Shown here in pieces: positions 1 through 7,087 of a DNA stretch of 13,939 bases. The stretch comes from DATKQY01 sp035532475 (GTDB taxonomy: Bacteria > Actinomycetota > Acidimicrobiia > Acidimicrobiales > Bog-793): NCBI GenBank assembly GCA_035532475.1, contig DATKQY010000077.1, positions 1 to 13,939 of the forward strand, read 5' to 3'. Numbering within the stretch: position 1 is the stretch's first letter; each line of letters opens with the position of its first letter. Under the pieces are notes generated by a model that saw nothing but the letters and a program-made list of their open reading frames with translations, did no database searches and had not been told where the DNA came from. A program made the position numbers and the translations under genes.

Positions 1-2734
1 AGGCACCGCCGGCACCCGGCCGCTCGCCCGTGGGCACAGCCGGTCCGGCGGTCGCTGCCGCCCCGCCGACCTCGTCGTCGACCGGGCCGCCGGCCTCGAC
101 GATGCCCTTCGACTCGGTGGCGGTCTCCTCCACGCCGGGCAGCGTCGGCTGCATGCGCTCGGCGGTCGACAGCACACCCAGTTCGGCGCGCTCGGCCATC
201 GGCAGGTAGTCGACCGCCAGCCGGCGGAAGATGTAGTCGACCAGGCTGGTGGCGATGCGCAGGTCCGCGTCGTCGGTGATGCCTGCCGGCTCGAAGCGCA
301 TGTTCGTGTACTTGCGGACGTAGGTGGCCAGCGGCACGCCGTGCTGGAGACCCAGGCTCACCGAGATGGAGAACGCGTCCATGATCCCGGCCAGCGTCGA
401 TCCCTGCTTGGACACCTTCATGAAGACCTCGCCGGGCCTCCCGTCCTCGTACTCGCCGACCGTGACGTAGCCCTCGCAGTCGGCGACTCGGAAGGCGAAG
501 GTGTTCGAGCGCCGACGCCTCGGCAGCCGGGTGCGCGTCGTCGGAGGCGGCGCCACGACGTGCTCGGCGAGCGCGCGCTCGAGCTCGGCGATCCGGGAAC
601 GAAGCACGGTCTCGCGCTCGCCGAGGACGTCGCGCACCGCCTCGCCGTCCTTCTTCGTCGTGGACAGCGGCTGGGCGACCTTGCAGTTGTCGCGGTAGAT
701 CGCCACGGCCTTCAGGCCCATCCTCCAGGCGTCGATGTGCAGCTGCTCGACGTCTTCGACGCTGACGTCCTCGGGCATGTTCACCGTCTTCGAGATGGCC
801 CCGGAGATGAACGGCTGAGCCGCGGCCATCATCTTCACGTGCCCGAGGTAGGGGATCGTGTTGTCGCCCATCGAGCAGGCGAAGACCGGAAGATGCTCCG
901 CCCGGACGTGCGGCGCACCGAGGATCGACTTGTGCTGGTCGATGTAGGCGACGATCTCGACGATCTGGCCGCCGTCGTAGCCGAGGCGGCGCAGCGCGCG
1001 TGGGACCGTCTGGTTGACGATCGACATCGTCCCGCCGCCGACGAGCTTCTTCGTCTTCACCAGGCTGAGGTCGGGCTCGATGCCGGTCGTGTCGCAGTCC
1101 ATCAGGAACGAGATCGTCCCCGTCGGGGCGAGCACGGTCGCCTGCGAGTTGCGCACACCGTGGACCTCGGCGAGCTCGACCGCGGAGTCCCAGGCCTCCT
1201 GGGCCGCTGAGAGCAGCTCCGTTGGGACGCGCTCCTCGTCGATCTTGGCCACCTCGGCCCGGTGCATGCGCAGCACCTCCACCATCGGCTCGGCGTTCTC
1301 GTGGAAGCCGGCGAACGGTCCCATGCGCGCGGCGATGCGCGCGGAGGTCGCGTAGGCGTGGCCGGTCATGAGGGCGGTCACCGCCGAGGTGACGGCCCTC
1401 GCGTCGTCGGAGTCGTAGGACATCCCGAGGGCCATGAGCATCGCGCCGAGGTTCGCGTAGCCGAGACCGAGCTGGCGGAAGCGCCGCGTCGTCTCGGCGA
1501 TCTTCTCCGTCGGATAGTCGGCGTTGCCGACCAGGATCTCCTGGGCGGTGAAGATCACCTCGACCGCCGCCTTGAACGCCTCGACGTCGAAGGTGCCCTC
1601 CTCGTCCATGAACCGCAGCAGGTTGAGGCTCGCCAGGTTGCAGGCGGAGTTGTCGAGGTGCACGTACTCGCTGCAGGGGTTGCTCGCCGTGATCCTGCCG
1701 GTGTTGGGAGCGGTGTGCCAGCGGTTGATCGTCGTGTCGAACTGCAGCCCCGGGTCCGCGCACTCCCAGGCCGCCTCGGCGATCTCGCGGAAGATCTGGC
1801 GGGCCGGGACGGTCTCGACCACCTCGCCCGTCGTGCGCGCGAGCAGCTGCCAGGGCTTGTCCTCTAGGACGGCCTCCATGAACTCGTCGGTGAGCCGCAC
1901 CGAGTTGTTGGCGTTCTGGTACTGGATCGAATGGCTGTCCGCGCCGTCGAGGTCCATGTCGAACCCGGCGGCCTCGAGCGCCCGTGCCTTTCGCTCCTCA
2001 CGCGCCTTGCACCAGACGAACTCGCGCACGTCGGGGTGGTCGACGTCGAGGATGACCATCTTGGCGGCGCGACGCGTCTTGCCCCCGGACTTGATCGTCC
2101 CGGCCGAGGCGTCGGCGCCGCGCATGAAGCTCACCGGGCCCGACGCCGTGCCGCCGCCGGCCAGGAGCTCCTTCGAGCCGCGGATGCGCGAGAGGTTGAC
2201 GCCCGAGCCCGAGCCACCCTTGAAGATGGTTCCTTCCTCGACGTACCAGTTGAGGATGGAGCTCATCGCGTCGTCGACGGCGAGGATGAAGCACGCCGAG
2301 GCCTGCTGCGGCACACCCTTGACGCCGATGTTGAACCACACCGGCGAGTTGAAGGCGGCGTACTGGTTCACGATGAGGTGCTTCAGCTCGTCGCTGAAGG
2401 CGGCCGCCTCGGCCTCGTCGGCGAAGTAGCCGTCCTTCATCCCCCAGGCCGTGATCGTGTCGGCCACCCGGTCGACCACCTGGCGCAGCGAGGTCTCGCG
2501 CTCGGGTGTCCCGAGGGTCCCGCGGAAGTACTTCTGGGCGAGGATGTTCGTCGCGTTCATGCTCCAGGTGGTGGGCAGCTCCACCCCGAGCTGTTCGAAC
2601 GCGATCGCTCCGGTCCGGTAGTCCGAGATGACCGAGTCCCGTCGCTCCCACAAGACGGCGTCGTAGGGATGACGCCCCTCGACGGTGAAGTGGCGGCGGA
2701 TACCGATGTCGATGCGCTCACCCGCTACTGCCAT
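1..2734 (-). CDS. nrdJ: Vitamin B12-dependent (class II) ribonucleotide reductase NrdJ, C-terminus cut off by window edge
   Basis: Adenosylcobalamin-dependent reductase that makes deoxyribonucleotides for DNA synthesis without needing oxygen. The reading frame is open from an ATG at 2734 to the left edge, giving 911 residues with no stop, so the gene is partial. The active-site motif NPCSE lies at residues 352-356. Cys354 is the expected thiyl-radical cysteine, and Cys148 (in SACFIL) and Cys365 (in SACNL) form the expected redox pair; the 11-residue step from Cys354 to Cys365 matches known class II enzymes. APTGTIS at 536-542 is also typical. After about residue 865 the sequence becomes a Gly/Ala/Pro/Glu-rich linker, which in this family usually leads to a C-terminal cysteine-rich zinc-binding tail, here outside the window. 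The start is supported by GGGAGGAA four bases upstream. The gene has its own promoter and NrdR-type sites (2852-2932), so it is probably transcribed apart from alaC. Confidence 0.96.
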   Translation of the reverse strand, partial: MAVAGERIDIGIRRHFTVEGRHPYDAVLWERRDSVISDYRTGAIAFEQLGVELPTTWSMNATNILAQKYFRGTLGTPERETSLRQVVDRVADTITAWGMKDGYFADEAEAAAFSDELKHLIVNQYAAFNSPVWFNIGVKGVPQQASACFILAVDDAMSSILNWYVEEGTIFKGGSGSGVNLSRIRGSKELLAGGGTASGPVSFMRGADASAGTIKSGGKTRRAAKMVILDVDHPDVREFVWCKAREERKARALEAAGFDMDLDGADSHSIQYQNANNSVRLTDEFMEAVLEDKPWQLLARTTGEVVETVPARQIFREIAEAAWECADPGLQFDTTINRWHTAPNTGRITASNPCSEYVHLDNSACNLASLNLLRFMDEEGTFDVEAFKAAVEVIFTAQEILVGNADYPTEKIAETTRRFRQLGLGYANLGAMLMALGMSYDSDDARAVTSAVTALMTGHAYATSARIAARMGPFAGFHENAEPMVEVLRMHRAEVAKIDEERVPTELLSAAQEAWDSAVELAEVHGVRNSQATVLAPTGTISFLMDCDTTGIEPDLSLVKTKKLVGGGTMSIVNQTVPRALRRLGYDGGQIVEIVAYIDQHKSILGAPHVRAEHLPVFACSMGDNTIPYLGHVKMMAAAQPFISGAISKTVNMPEDVSVEDVEQLHIDAWRMGLKAVAIYRDNCKVAQPLSTTKKDGEAVRDVLGERETVLRSRIAELERALAEHVVAPPPTTRTRLPRRRRSNTFAFRVADCEGYVTVGEYEDGRPGEVFMKVSKQGSTLAGIMDAFSISVSLGLQHGVPLATYVRKYTNMRFEPAGITDDADLRIATSLVDYIFRRLAVDYLPMAERAELGVLSTAERMQPTLPGVEETATESKGIVEAGGPVDDEVGGAAATAGPAVPTGERPGAGGA

Positions 2735-2896
2735 TGTTCCTCCCAGGACTCGACGGGAGCCTCGCTCCGGCGAGCCTGCACGGCACGGCGCAGGCAGGCG
2801 GGGCGCCACGGCGGCATCCCGGCTCGACTAGCACTGACATGCCGTGTGGTGGCACAACATGTAGTGGTCGGATTCACTCACCACACTAGATGAGCG
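2735..2896 (-). other. nrdJ 5' leader (about 160 nt), no gene seen
   Basis: Gene-free stretch between the predicted transcription start (about 2897) and the nrdJ ATG. It contains the upstream NrdR-like site, the Shine-Dalgarno sequence GGGAGGAA next to the start, and a few short GC stems, for example GCCTGC pairing with GCAGGC about 12 bases later. I looked for a cobalamin riboswitch because the enzyme uses B12, and did not find a convincing B12 box or the full fold. Confidence 0.5.
2852..2867 (-). promoter_or_regulatory. NrdR-box-like operator, distal to promoter
   Basis: The 16-mer GCACAACATGTAGTGG (plus strand) fits the NrdR-box pattern acaCwwtATmTwGtgt at the key C, AT, T and G positions and is a near-palindrome. 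It lies about 30-45 bp downstream of the predicted nrdJ transcription start. NrdR is the nucleotide-sensing repressor of ribonucleotide reductase genes. Its partner site is 31 bp away, the spacing usual for tandem NrdR boxes. Confidence 0.7.
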
Positions 2897-2898
2897 AG
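2883..2898 (-). promoter_or_regulatory. NrdR-box-like operator, proximal to promoter (degenerate half)
   Basis: The left half reads acaCtagATg (2883-2892), matching the NrdR-box half-site. The right half (agcga) is a poor match. The key C is at 2886, exactly 31 bp from the equivalent C at 2855 in the other box, so both would face the same side of the helix. The site overlaps the predicted transcription start, consistent with repression. Taken alone this half-site would be weak; the spacing supports it. Confidence 0.55.
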
Positions 2899-2903
2899 GT
2901 GTA

Positions 2904-2932
2904 ATTACACCACTGTCACCCCGGAGTGTCAA
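2904..2932 (-). promoter_or_regulatory. nrdJ promoter, near-consensus sigma-70 type
   Basis: On the minus strand TTGACA (2927-2932) is followed after exactly 17 bp by TGTAAT (2904-2909). This is a perfect -35 and a 5-of-6 match to the -10 consensus, with ideal spacing, in otherwise GC-rich DNA. The predicted transcription start is near 2897. It lies about 75 bp after the end of alaC and directs transcription into nrdJ. Confidence 0.8.
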
Positions 2933-2989
2933 CGGTCAAACTCTGGTCGTCACTCCGCCGCCAGTGCCTCCGCCTCGCGCCCGCCTGCC

Positions 2990-3007
2990 CGCGCGACACC
3001 ACGCGCG
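2990..3007 (-). terminator. Hairpin abutting the alaC stop codon
   Basis: CGCGCG (2990-2995), a 6-base loop, then CGCGCG (3002-3007) form a 6 bp GC stem that begins at the base after the alaC TAG stop. There is no U-tract, as is common for actinobacterial terminators. It separates alaC from the independently promoted nrdJ. It could be a terminator or an mRNA 3'-end stabiliser. Confidence 0.45.
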
Positions 3008-4213
3008 CTACAGCTTCGACAACGCCTTGCGGAGGGTCCGTATGCCCTGGGCGATGCGCTGTTCGTTCTCGATCAGGGCGAAACGGACGAAGCCGTCGCC
3101 GCCCGGGCCGAAACCGACCCCGGGCGACGTCGCCACCTTCGCGTCGCGCACGAGGAGCTTGGAGAACTCGAGCGAGCCGAGCTCACGGTAGGGCTCGGGG
3201 ATCGGCGCCCAGACGAACATCGTCCCCTTGGGCTTGCGCACCTCCCAGCCGATCCGTGACAGTCCCTCGCACAGGGCGTCGCGTCGGTGCTGGTAGATCT
3301 CGTTGACGACTTTCGGGTAGTCCGGTGCCTCGTTCATCGCGACGATCGAGGCGATCTGGATCGGCTGGAACGTCCCGTAGTCGAGGTAGCTCTTCAGCTT
3401 GGTCAGCGCCGCGACGACCTCGGCGTTTCCGACCAGGAAGGCGACCCGCCAGCCGGCCATCGAGAACGACTTCGTGAGCGAGTACAGCTCGACCGCCACC
3501 TCGGACGCGCCCGGCACCTGCAGGATCGAGGGCGGGGAGTACCCGTCGAACGCCGTGTCGGAGTAGGCGAAGTCATGGACGAGCACGACGCCGTGCTCGC
3601 GCGCGAAGTCCACGAGCCGGCTCATCGTCGCGAGGTCGATGCAGGCCGTGGTTGGGTTGTGTGGGAACGAGAGGATGACGACGCGCGGCTTCGGCCAGGC
3701 GGACTCCCACGCCTCGACCAGGTTGGCGAAGAACGCCTCCCCGGCATCGGCCTCGTCTCCCTCCAGCATGCCGAGCCCCTCGAGGCGGACCATGCGGACG
3801 TCGGCGCCGGCGAACAGCGGCGCGTAGATGTGGATCGGGTACGACGGCGAGGGCACGAGCGCGGTGTCCCCGGGTCCGACGAGCGCCCACATCAGGTGCG
3901 ACAGGCCTTCCTTCGCGCCGATGGTCGTCACGATCTCGAGGTCCGGGTCGAGCACCACGCCGAAGCGACGGAGGTAGAGGTCGGCGATCGCCTGGCGCAG
4001 CTTCGGGATGCCGCGGGAGGCCGAGTAGCGGTGGTTACGGGGGTTGCGTGCCGCCTCCACAAGCTTGTCGACGGCGACGTCGGGCGAGGGGATGTCCGGA
4101 TTGCCGAAGCCGAGGTCGATCACGTCGTCACCTGCCCGTCGGGCGGCGAGCTTCAAGGCGTCGACCTCGGCGAACACGTACGGCGGCAGCCCGTTGATCC
4201 GGCGGAACTCCAT
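3008..4213 (-). CDS. alaC: AlaC-type PLP-dependent aminotransferase
   Basis: Fold-type I aminotransferase closely resembling E. coli AlaC (glutamate-pyruvate aminotransferase) along its whole 401 residues, including the opening RINGLPPYVF, the segment RYSASRGIPKLRQAI (62-76), and the ending VRFALIEN. The PLP-binding lysine is Lys248 in SLTKSFSMAGWR. Asn186 in HNP, Asp214 and Tyr217 in VHDFAY line the cofactor site, and Arg377 should bind the substrate carboxylate. It probably interconverts alanine and pyruvate with glutamate; other amino-acid substrates cannot be excluded from sequence. It is cytoplasmic. An in-frame TAA four codons before the ATG fixes the start. There is no Shine-Dalgarno; instead a -10-like TAACCT ends six bases before the ATG, suggesting a leaderless transcript. 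The LLM gene ends 34 bases upstream on the same strand. Confidence 0.92.
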   Translation of the reverse strand: MEFRRINGLPPYVFAEVDALKLAARRAGDDVIDLGFGNPDIPSPDVAVDKLVEAARNPRNHRYSASRGIPKLRQAIADLYLRRFGVVLDPDLEIVTTIGAKEGLSHLMWALVGPGDTALVPSPSYPIHIYAPLFAGADVRMVRLEGLGMLEGDEADAGEAFFANLVEAWESAWPKPRVVILSFPHNPTTACIDLATMSRLVDFAREHGVVLVHDFAYSDTAFDGYSPPSILQVPGASEVAVELYSLTKSFSMAGWRVAFLVGNAEVVAALTKLKSYLDYGTFQPIQIASIVAMNEAPDYPKVVNEIYQHRRDALCEGLSRIGWEVRKPKGTMFVWAPIPEPYRELGSLEFSKLLVRDAKVATSPGVGFGPGGDGFVRFALIENEQRIAQGIRTLRKALSKL

Positions 4214-4225
4214 CGCCCGAGGTTA
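4214..4225 (-). promoter_or_regulatory. Leaderless -10 element for alaC (TAACCT, 6 bases before ATG)
   Basis: On the minus strand TAACCT (4220-4225) fits the actinobacterial TANNNT -10. Six bases separate it from the ATG, placing the predicted transcription start on the A of the start codon. No clear -35 is visible. The surrounding CGCTAACCTCGGGC recurs almost exactly before the gene at 7348. Confidence 0.55.
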
Positions 4226-4247
4226 GCGAACGGCCCGCTCGGCGCGA

Positions 4248-4958
4248 TTACGGCGCGACGGCCAGGCCAGCGGCGCCCGCTGCGGCGAGGATCGGCGCCG
4301 TCGAGCCCGGCCAGGAGAGCACCGCCCAGGTCGCGCCGGCGTCGCGCAGCTCCACGAGCAGGGCCGACGCGGCCCCGACGTCCGCCGGCAGGTTGCCGCC
4401 CCAGCTCGTCGCGCCCTCCGCCGCCAGCACCGCCACCGCGGACGGGAGCGCGCCCCACAAGTTGACCGTCGCTCCGCTGCGCCGGGCGACGGCGCTCGTC
4501 GCCGGAGCGCCTCCGCCGACCCAGACCTCGACGCCCGCCCCGGACAGCCTGGCGACGACCTGCTCGAGCCGTGCCCGCCGCTCGGCCGCCGGCGCGAAGT
4601 CGACGCCGTAGGCGGCGTTCTCGGGCGCGCTCTCGTGGTCGCCGGTGCCGACCGCGGCGATCAAGCGGCCACCCGACAGCTCGGCCAGGGTCAGCAGCTC
4701 GCCGACCAGGACGTCGTCCGGCACGAGACCGACCCGGGCGACGAGCGTCCCGATCCGGATGGTCGACGTCGAGGCGGCGACGGCGCCGAGCAGCGGGTAG
4801 GGCGAGATCGCCGGGCGACCCGGCTGGCCCATCGGCCAGAGGTGGTCGTAGGCGAACACGCCGTGGATCCCGGCGGCCTCGCACGCCCTGGCGGCGTCGA
4901 GCGCCGCTGCGGCGTCGCGGCGGAACGTGGGGAGCACGACCCCGATCCTCACGCGCAC
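4248..4958 (-). CDS. LLM-class (luciferase-like) flavin/F420-dependent oxidoreductase, short form
   Basis: Member of the bacterial luciferase-like superfamily, TIM-barrel enzymes that use reduced FMN or, often in actinobacteria, coenzyme F420. The N-terminal strand IGVVLPTF (5-12), the segment EAAGIHGVFAYDHLWP (27-42), STIRIGTLV (65-73) and LAELSGGRLIAAVGTGD (91-107) are typical. At 236 residues it is shorter than the usual 280-350, with a reduced C-terminal half but no sign of a frameshift. Substrate is unknown and the cofactor cannot be decided. The start is GTG at 4958; a second GTG two codons later (4952) is equally possible. It lies just upstream of alaC and may be co-transcribed with it, though alaC seems to have its own promoter. 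Confidence 0.85.
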   Translation of the reverse strand: MRVRIGVVLPTFRRDAAAALDAARACEAAGIHGVFAYDHLWPMGQPGRPAISPYPLLGAVAASTSTIRIGTLVARVGLVPDDVLVGELLTLAELSGGRLIAAVGTGDHESAPENAAYGVDFAPAAERRARLEQVVARLSGAGVEVWVGGGAPATSAVARRSGATVNLWGALPSAVAVLAAEGATSWGGNLPADVGAASALLVELRDAGATWAVLSWPGSTAPILAAAGAAGLAVAP

Positions 4959-5062
4959 CTCACCGCCCTCACCACGATCGGAGGGTGCCGACCGCCGGCT
5001 CAGCGCGCGTCGCCCGTGATCCGGTCGAGGTCGGGATCGAGGGGCGGGCGGGCGGGCGGAGC

Positions 5063-5503
5063 TCAGGCGCCGGACTCGACCCGTGCCTTCAGGTCGCGCA
5101 CGGCGGCGTGGATGATGTGCCCCTCGGCGCGGCGCTTCACGAAGCCCGGGATCGGCACCCGGAGCTCGACGGCGAGCTCATAGTGCACCTCCGTCGTCCC
5201 GTCGCCGGCCGGCGTGAACCGGTAGCGACCGTCCAGACGGTTCGTGAGGTCGCCGTCCTTCTGCATCCAGGCCACCTCGTCGGGCGCCTCGGAGTAGTCG
5301 TAGGCGAGGACGTAGCTGGTGCTGCGACCGAACGCGCCGGCTCGGAAGCTCACCACCGAGGCGCGGCCCTGCTCGTCCCGCTCGAGGACGTGGACCTCCT
5401 TCACGTCGGCCACCCATTGCGGATAGGCCTCCACGTCGGTGACGACGGAGAAGCACCGCTCGGGCGTACCTGCGATCACCATCGTCTCGGCGGTGCGCTC
5501 CAC
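5063..5503 (-). CDS. SRPBCC-family (polyketide cyclase/START-like) protein
   Basis: A 146-residue single-domain protein of the SRPBCC helix-grip superfamily, which binds hydrophobic ligands in a deep cavity. Visible hallmarks are the opening strand followed by TPERCFSVVTDVEAYPQWV (13-31), a series of beta strands through the middle (SVVSFRAG, YVLAYDYSE, RYRFTPAG, TEVHYELAVEL), and a long C-terminal helix from about 121 to 142. It resembles actinobacterial polyketide cyclase/dehydrase-type proteins of unknown ligand. No catalytic residues can be assigned. The GTG start at 5503 is preferred because GGGAG lies seven bases upstream; the ATG at codon 8 is the alternative. It lies between a PimB'-like glycosyltransferase and the LLM oxidoreductase, 104 bases before the latter. 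The context does not reveal its ligand. Confidence 0.85.
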   Translation of the reverse strand: MERTAETMVIAGTPERCFSVVTDVEAYPQWVADVKEVHVLERDEQGRASVVSFRAGAFGRSTSYVLAYDYSEAPDEVAWMQKDGDLTNRLDGRYRFTPAGDGTTEVHYELAVELRVPIPGFVKRRAEGHIIHAAVRDLKARVESGA

Positions 5504-5581
5504 GGCTCCTCTCCCTTCGCGTGCCGTCGGGCTGTCACCAGACTCGCGCGGCGCGGCACTGGCCGCGTACCAGCCTGTGTA

Positions 5582-5597
5582 GCACCCGGGCGGGTGC
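5582..5597 (-). terminator. Perfect 6 bp hairpin downstream of the glycosyltransferase
   Basis: GCACCC (5582-5587), loop GGGC, GGGTGC (5592-5597). A perfect GC-rich stem 17 bases past the stop codon and the second of two hairpins in a row. No U-tract follows. It is likely part of a tandem terminator between the glycosyltransferase and the SRPBCC gene. Confidence 0.5.
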
Positions 5598-5600
5598 GAG

Positions 5601-5616
5601 GAGCGGATGCCCGCTC
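5601..5616 (-). terminator. Perfect 6 bp hairpin overlapping the glycosyltransferase stop codon
   Basis: GAGCGG (5601-5606), loop ATGC, CCGCTC (5611-5616). The stem includes two bases of the TGA stop (5615-5617). Only three bases separate it from the hairpin at 5582-5597. Confidence 0.45.
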
Positions 5617-6742
5617 AGCCCCCGGCGGCGCCGAGCGCATCGGCGAGGCGCCTCGCGAGGAGGTCGTAGGAGAACTCGGCCTCGGCGCGCCGGCGGGCCG
5701 CGCCCCCGAAGCGGCGGCGGAGCGCCTCGTCGTCGAGGAGGGCGGCGAGCGCGGCGCTCGCCACGACGACGTCGCCCGGGCGGTCGACCACCAGCCCGGT
5801 CTCGCCGTCGAGCACCGCCTCGTCCGCCCCGCCGCTCCTGCCGGCGACCTGGGCGACGCCGCTGGCGGCCGCCTCCAGGAAGACGATCCCGAAGCCCTCC
5901 TGCTCGAGGCCGAGCCAACGGTTGCGGCAGAGCATCGCGTGGACGTCGGCGGCCCCGTAGAGCTGCGGCAGCTCGTCGTCGGGCACCCGGCCGAGGAGAC
6001 GCACCGGGGCACCGACACGCCTCACCAACGCTTCGAGCCGCTTCGCGTCCCGTCCGCTCCCGCCGATGGCGACGGTGAGGTCGGGCCGCTCGGGCGCCAG
6101 CCCGGCGGCCGCCTCGATCAGGACGTCCATGCCCTTGCGCGGGACGAGACGGCTGACGCTCACGACCAGGCGGCCCTCCGCGGGAAGCCCGAACCGCCGC
6201 CGTGCGGCGACCCGCTCGTCGCCGGTGAGCGGGTGGAACCGCCCGACGTCGACCCCCGGGGGCACCACCGCGGTCGGCGGCATCGCCGAACGGGCCACCC
6301 GCCGGGCCTCGCCGGCCGGATAGCCGCCGGCGGCGATCGCCAACGAGGCACCCGAGAGCACGCGGGCGAGCACGCGCCAGGCGCCGGGGAGGCGCGCAGG
6401 GACGGTGACCTCGGCGCCGTGGAGGAGGACGGCGTAGGGCAGCCCGAGCGAGCGCCCGACGAGCCCGAGGGGCAGCGCCGGGTCGAGCACGACCAGACCG
6501 GCGCCGATCTCGTCGGCGAGGCGCCGGATGGCCTCGCGCACCTTCGGCGTCGGCAACAGCATCGGGACCCGGAGACGTTCGATCCGGTGACCCGCTGCGG
6601 CGTCGAAGGCGGCCGCGGCGGGATGGTCGATCGTGAGCACCGCGAAGCGCTCCGGTGGGAGCCTTCGCCACAGCTCGAACAGGTACGACTGGATCCCGCC
6701 GAGCTTCGGCGGGTAGTCGTTGGTGACGAGGACGTGCCTCAC
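5615..6742 (-). CDS. GT4-family glycosyltransferase, PimB'-like mannosyltransferase
   Basis: GT-B fold retaining glycosyltransferase of 375 residues. The N-terminal VTNDYPPKLGGIQSY (6-20) and the central VSRLVPRKGMDVLIEA (196-211) closely follow mycobacterial PimB', which adds the second mannose to phosphatidyl-myo-inositol mannosides from GDP-mannose on the cytoplasmic face of the membrane. The E-X7-E nucleotide-sugar motif is Glu282/Glu290 in EGFGIVFLE, followed by the Gly-rich GRSGGADEAV. Arg198 and Lys203 should contact the donor phosphates. These features are seen; mannose specificity and a lipid acceptor are inferred. Other GT4 roles such as capsule or glycolipid synthesis remain possible. 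The start is GTG at 6742, with only weak ribosome-binding sequence. The 67-residue gene ends 42 bases upstream on the same strand, so the two probably share a transcript. Confidence 0.88.
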   Translation of the reverse strand: MRHVLVTNDYPPKLGGIQSYLFELWRRLPPERFAVLTIDHPAAAAFDAAAGHRIERLRVPMLLPTPKVREAIRRLADEIGAGLVVLDPALPLGLVGRSLGLPYAVLLHGAEVTVPARLPGAWRVLARVLSGASLAIAAGGYPAGEARRVARSAMPPTAVVPPGVDVGRFHPLTGDERVAARRRFGLPAEGRLVVSVSRLVPRKGMDVLIEAAAGLAPERPDLTVAIGGSGRDAKRLEALVRRVGAPVRLLGRVPDDELPQLYGAADVHAMLCRNRWLGLEQEGFGIVFLEAAASGVAQVAGRSGGADEAVLDGETGLVVDRPGDVVVASAALAALLDDEALRRRFGGAARRRAEAEFSYDLLARRLADALGAAGG

Positions 6743-6784
6743 GGCAGCCGGCCCGAGCAGGGCCGGCAGGCGCCGGGATCGGGC

Positions 6785-6988
6785 TCAGCCGACGCGGCGC
6801 TGGTGGCGAAGCTCGGGGACGAGCCCGACGCGCTGGAGCATCCGTACGGCCCGCTCCTCGGCTGCGTCGATGACGACGGCGTCGTGGGGATCGTGCTCGA
6901 GCAGGAAGTTGACGACGCAGCCGTCGCAGGTGTCGGTGCCCTCGAAGGCGCACTCGTCGCAGCTGATCGTGAGACCCGCACTGGCCAT
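6785..6988 (-). CDS. Small four-cysteine protein of unknown function (67 aa)
   Basis: A 67-residue protein with two CxxC pairs, Cys10/Cys13 and Cys21/Cys24, in a short N-terminal segment, then NFLLE and a helical C-terminal part ending VGLVPELRHQRR. The cysteine spacing suggests one bound zinc ion or possibly an iron-sulfur site. I recall similar small proteins in Acidimicrobiia-type genomes, with a DAxVIDA...ERAVRxL segment, but no known function. The ATG at 6988 has GGGAG eight bases upstream. Short length, good Shine-Dalgarno and position 42 bases before the glycosyltransferase support a real gene and possible co-expression. No signal peptide or membrane segment is visible. Confidence 0.75.
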   Translation of the reverse strand: MASAGLTISCDECAFEGTDTCDGCVVNFLLEHDPHDAVVIDAAEERAVRMLQRVGLVPELRHQRRVG

Positions 6989-7009
6989 GGCTGTTGCTCC
7001 CCTCGCCCG

Positions 7010-7026
7010 GGCGGGACGTCCCCGCC
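7010..7026 (-). other. GC-rich hairpin between the 86 aa and 67 aa genes
   Basis: GGCGGG (7010-7015), loop ACGTC, CCCGCC (7021-7026): a 6 bp stem in the 99-base gap downstream of the zinc-ribbon-like gene and about 22 bases before the 67 aa start. It could end the upstream transcript or sit in the leader of the downstream one. No other motif stands out in this gap. Confidence 0.3.
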
Positions 7027-7087
7027 GATCGATCGCGTTGCGGCGATGATCGCGTCGGGGTGTATCAGCCGCCCGTCCCGAGGGCGC

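Noticed and set aside
341..2893. Several long plus-strand open frames opposite nrdJ
   Set aside because: They are shadows of the nrdJ frame, which has complete class II reductase motifs on the minus strand throughout.
2735..2896. Possible adenosylcobalamin riboswitch in the nrdJ leader
   Set aside because: The gene's B12 use made this attractive, but I could not find a good B12 box or the long-range stems, and the leader is shorter than the typical aptamer plus expression platform.
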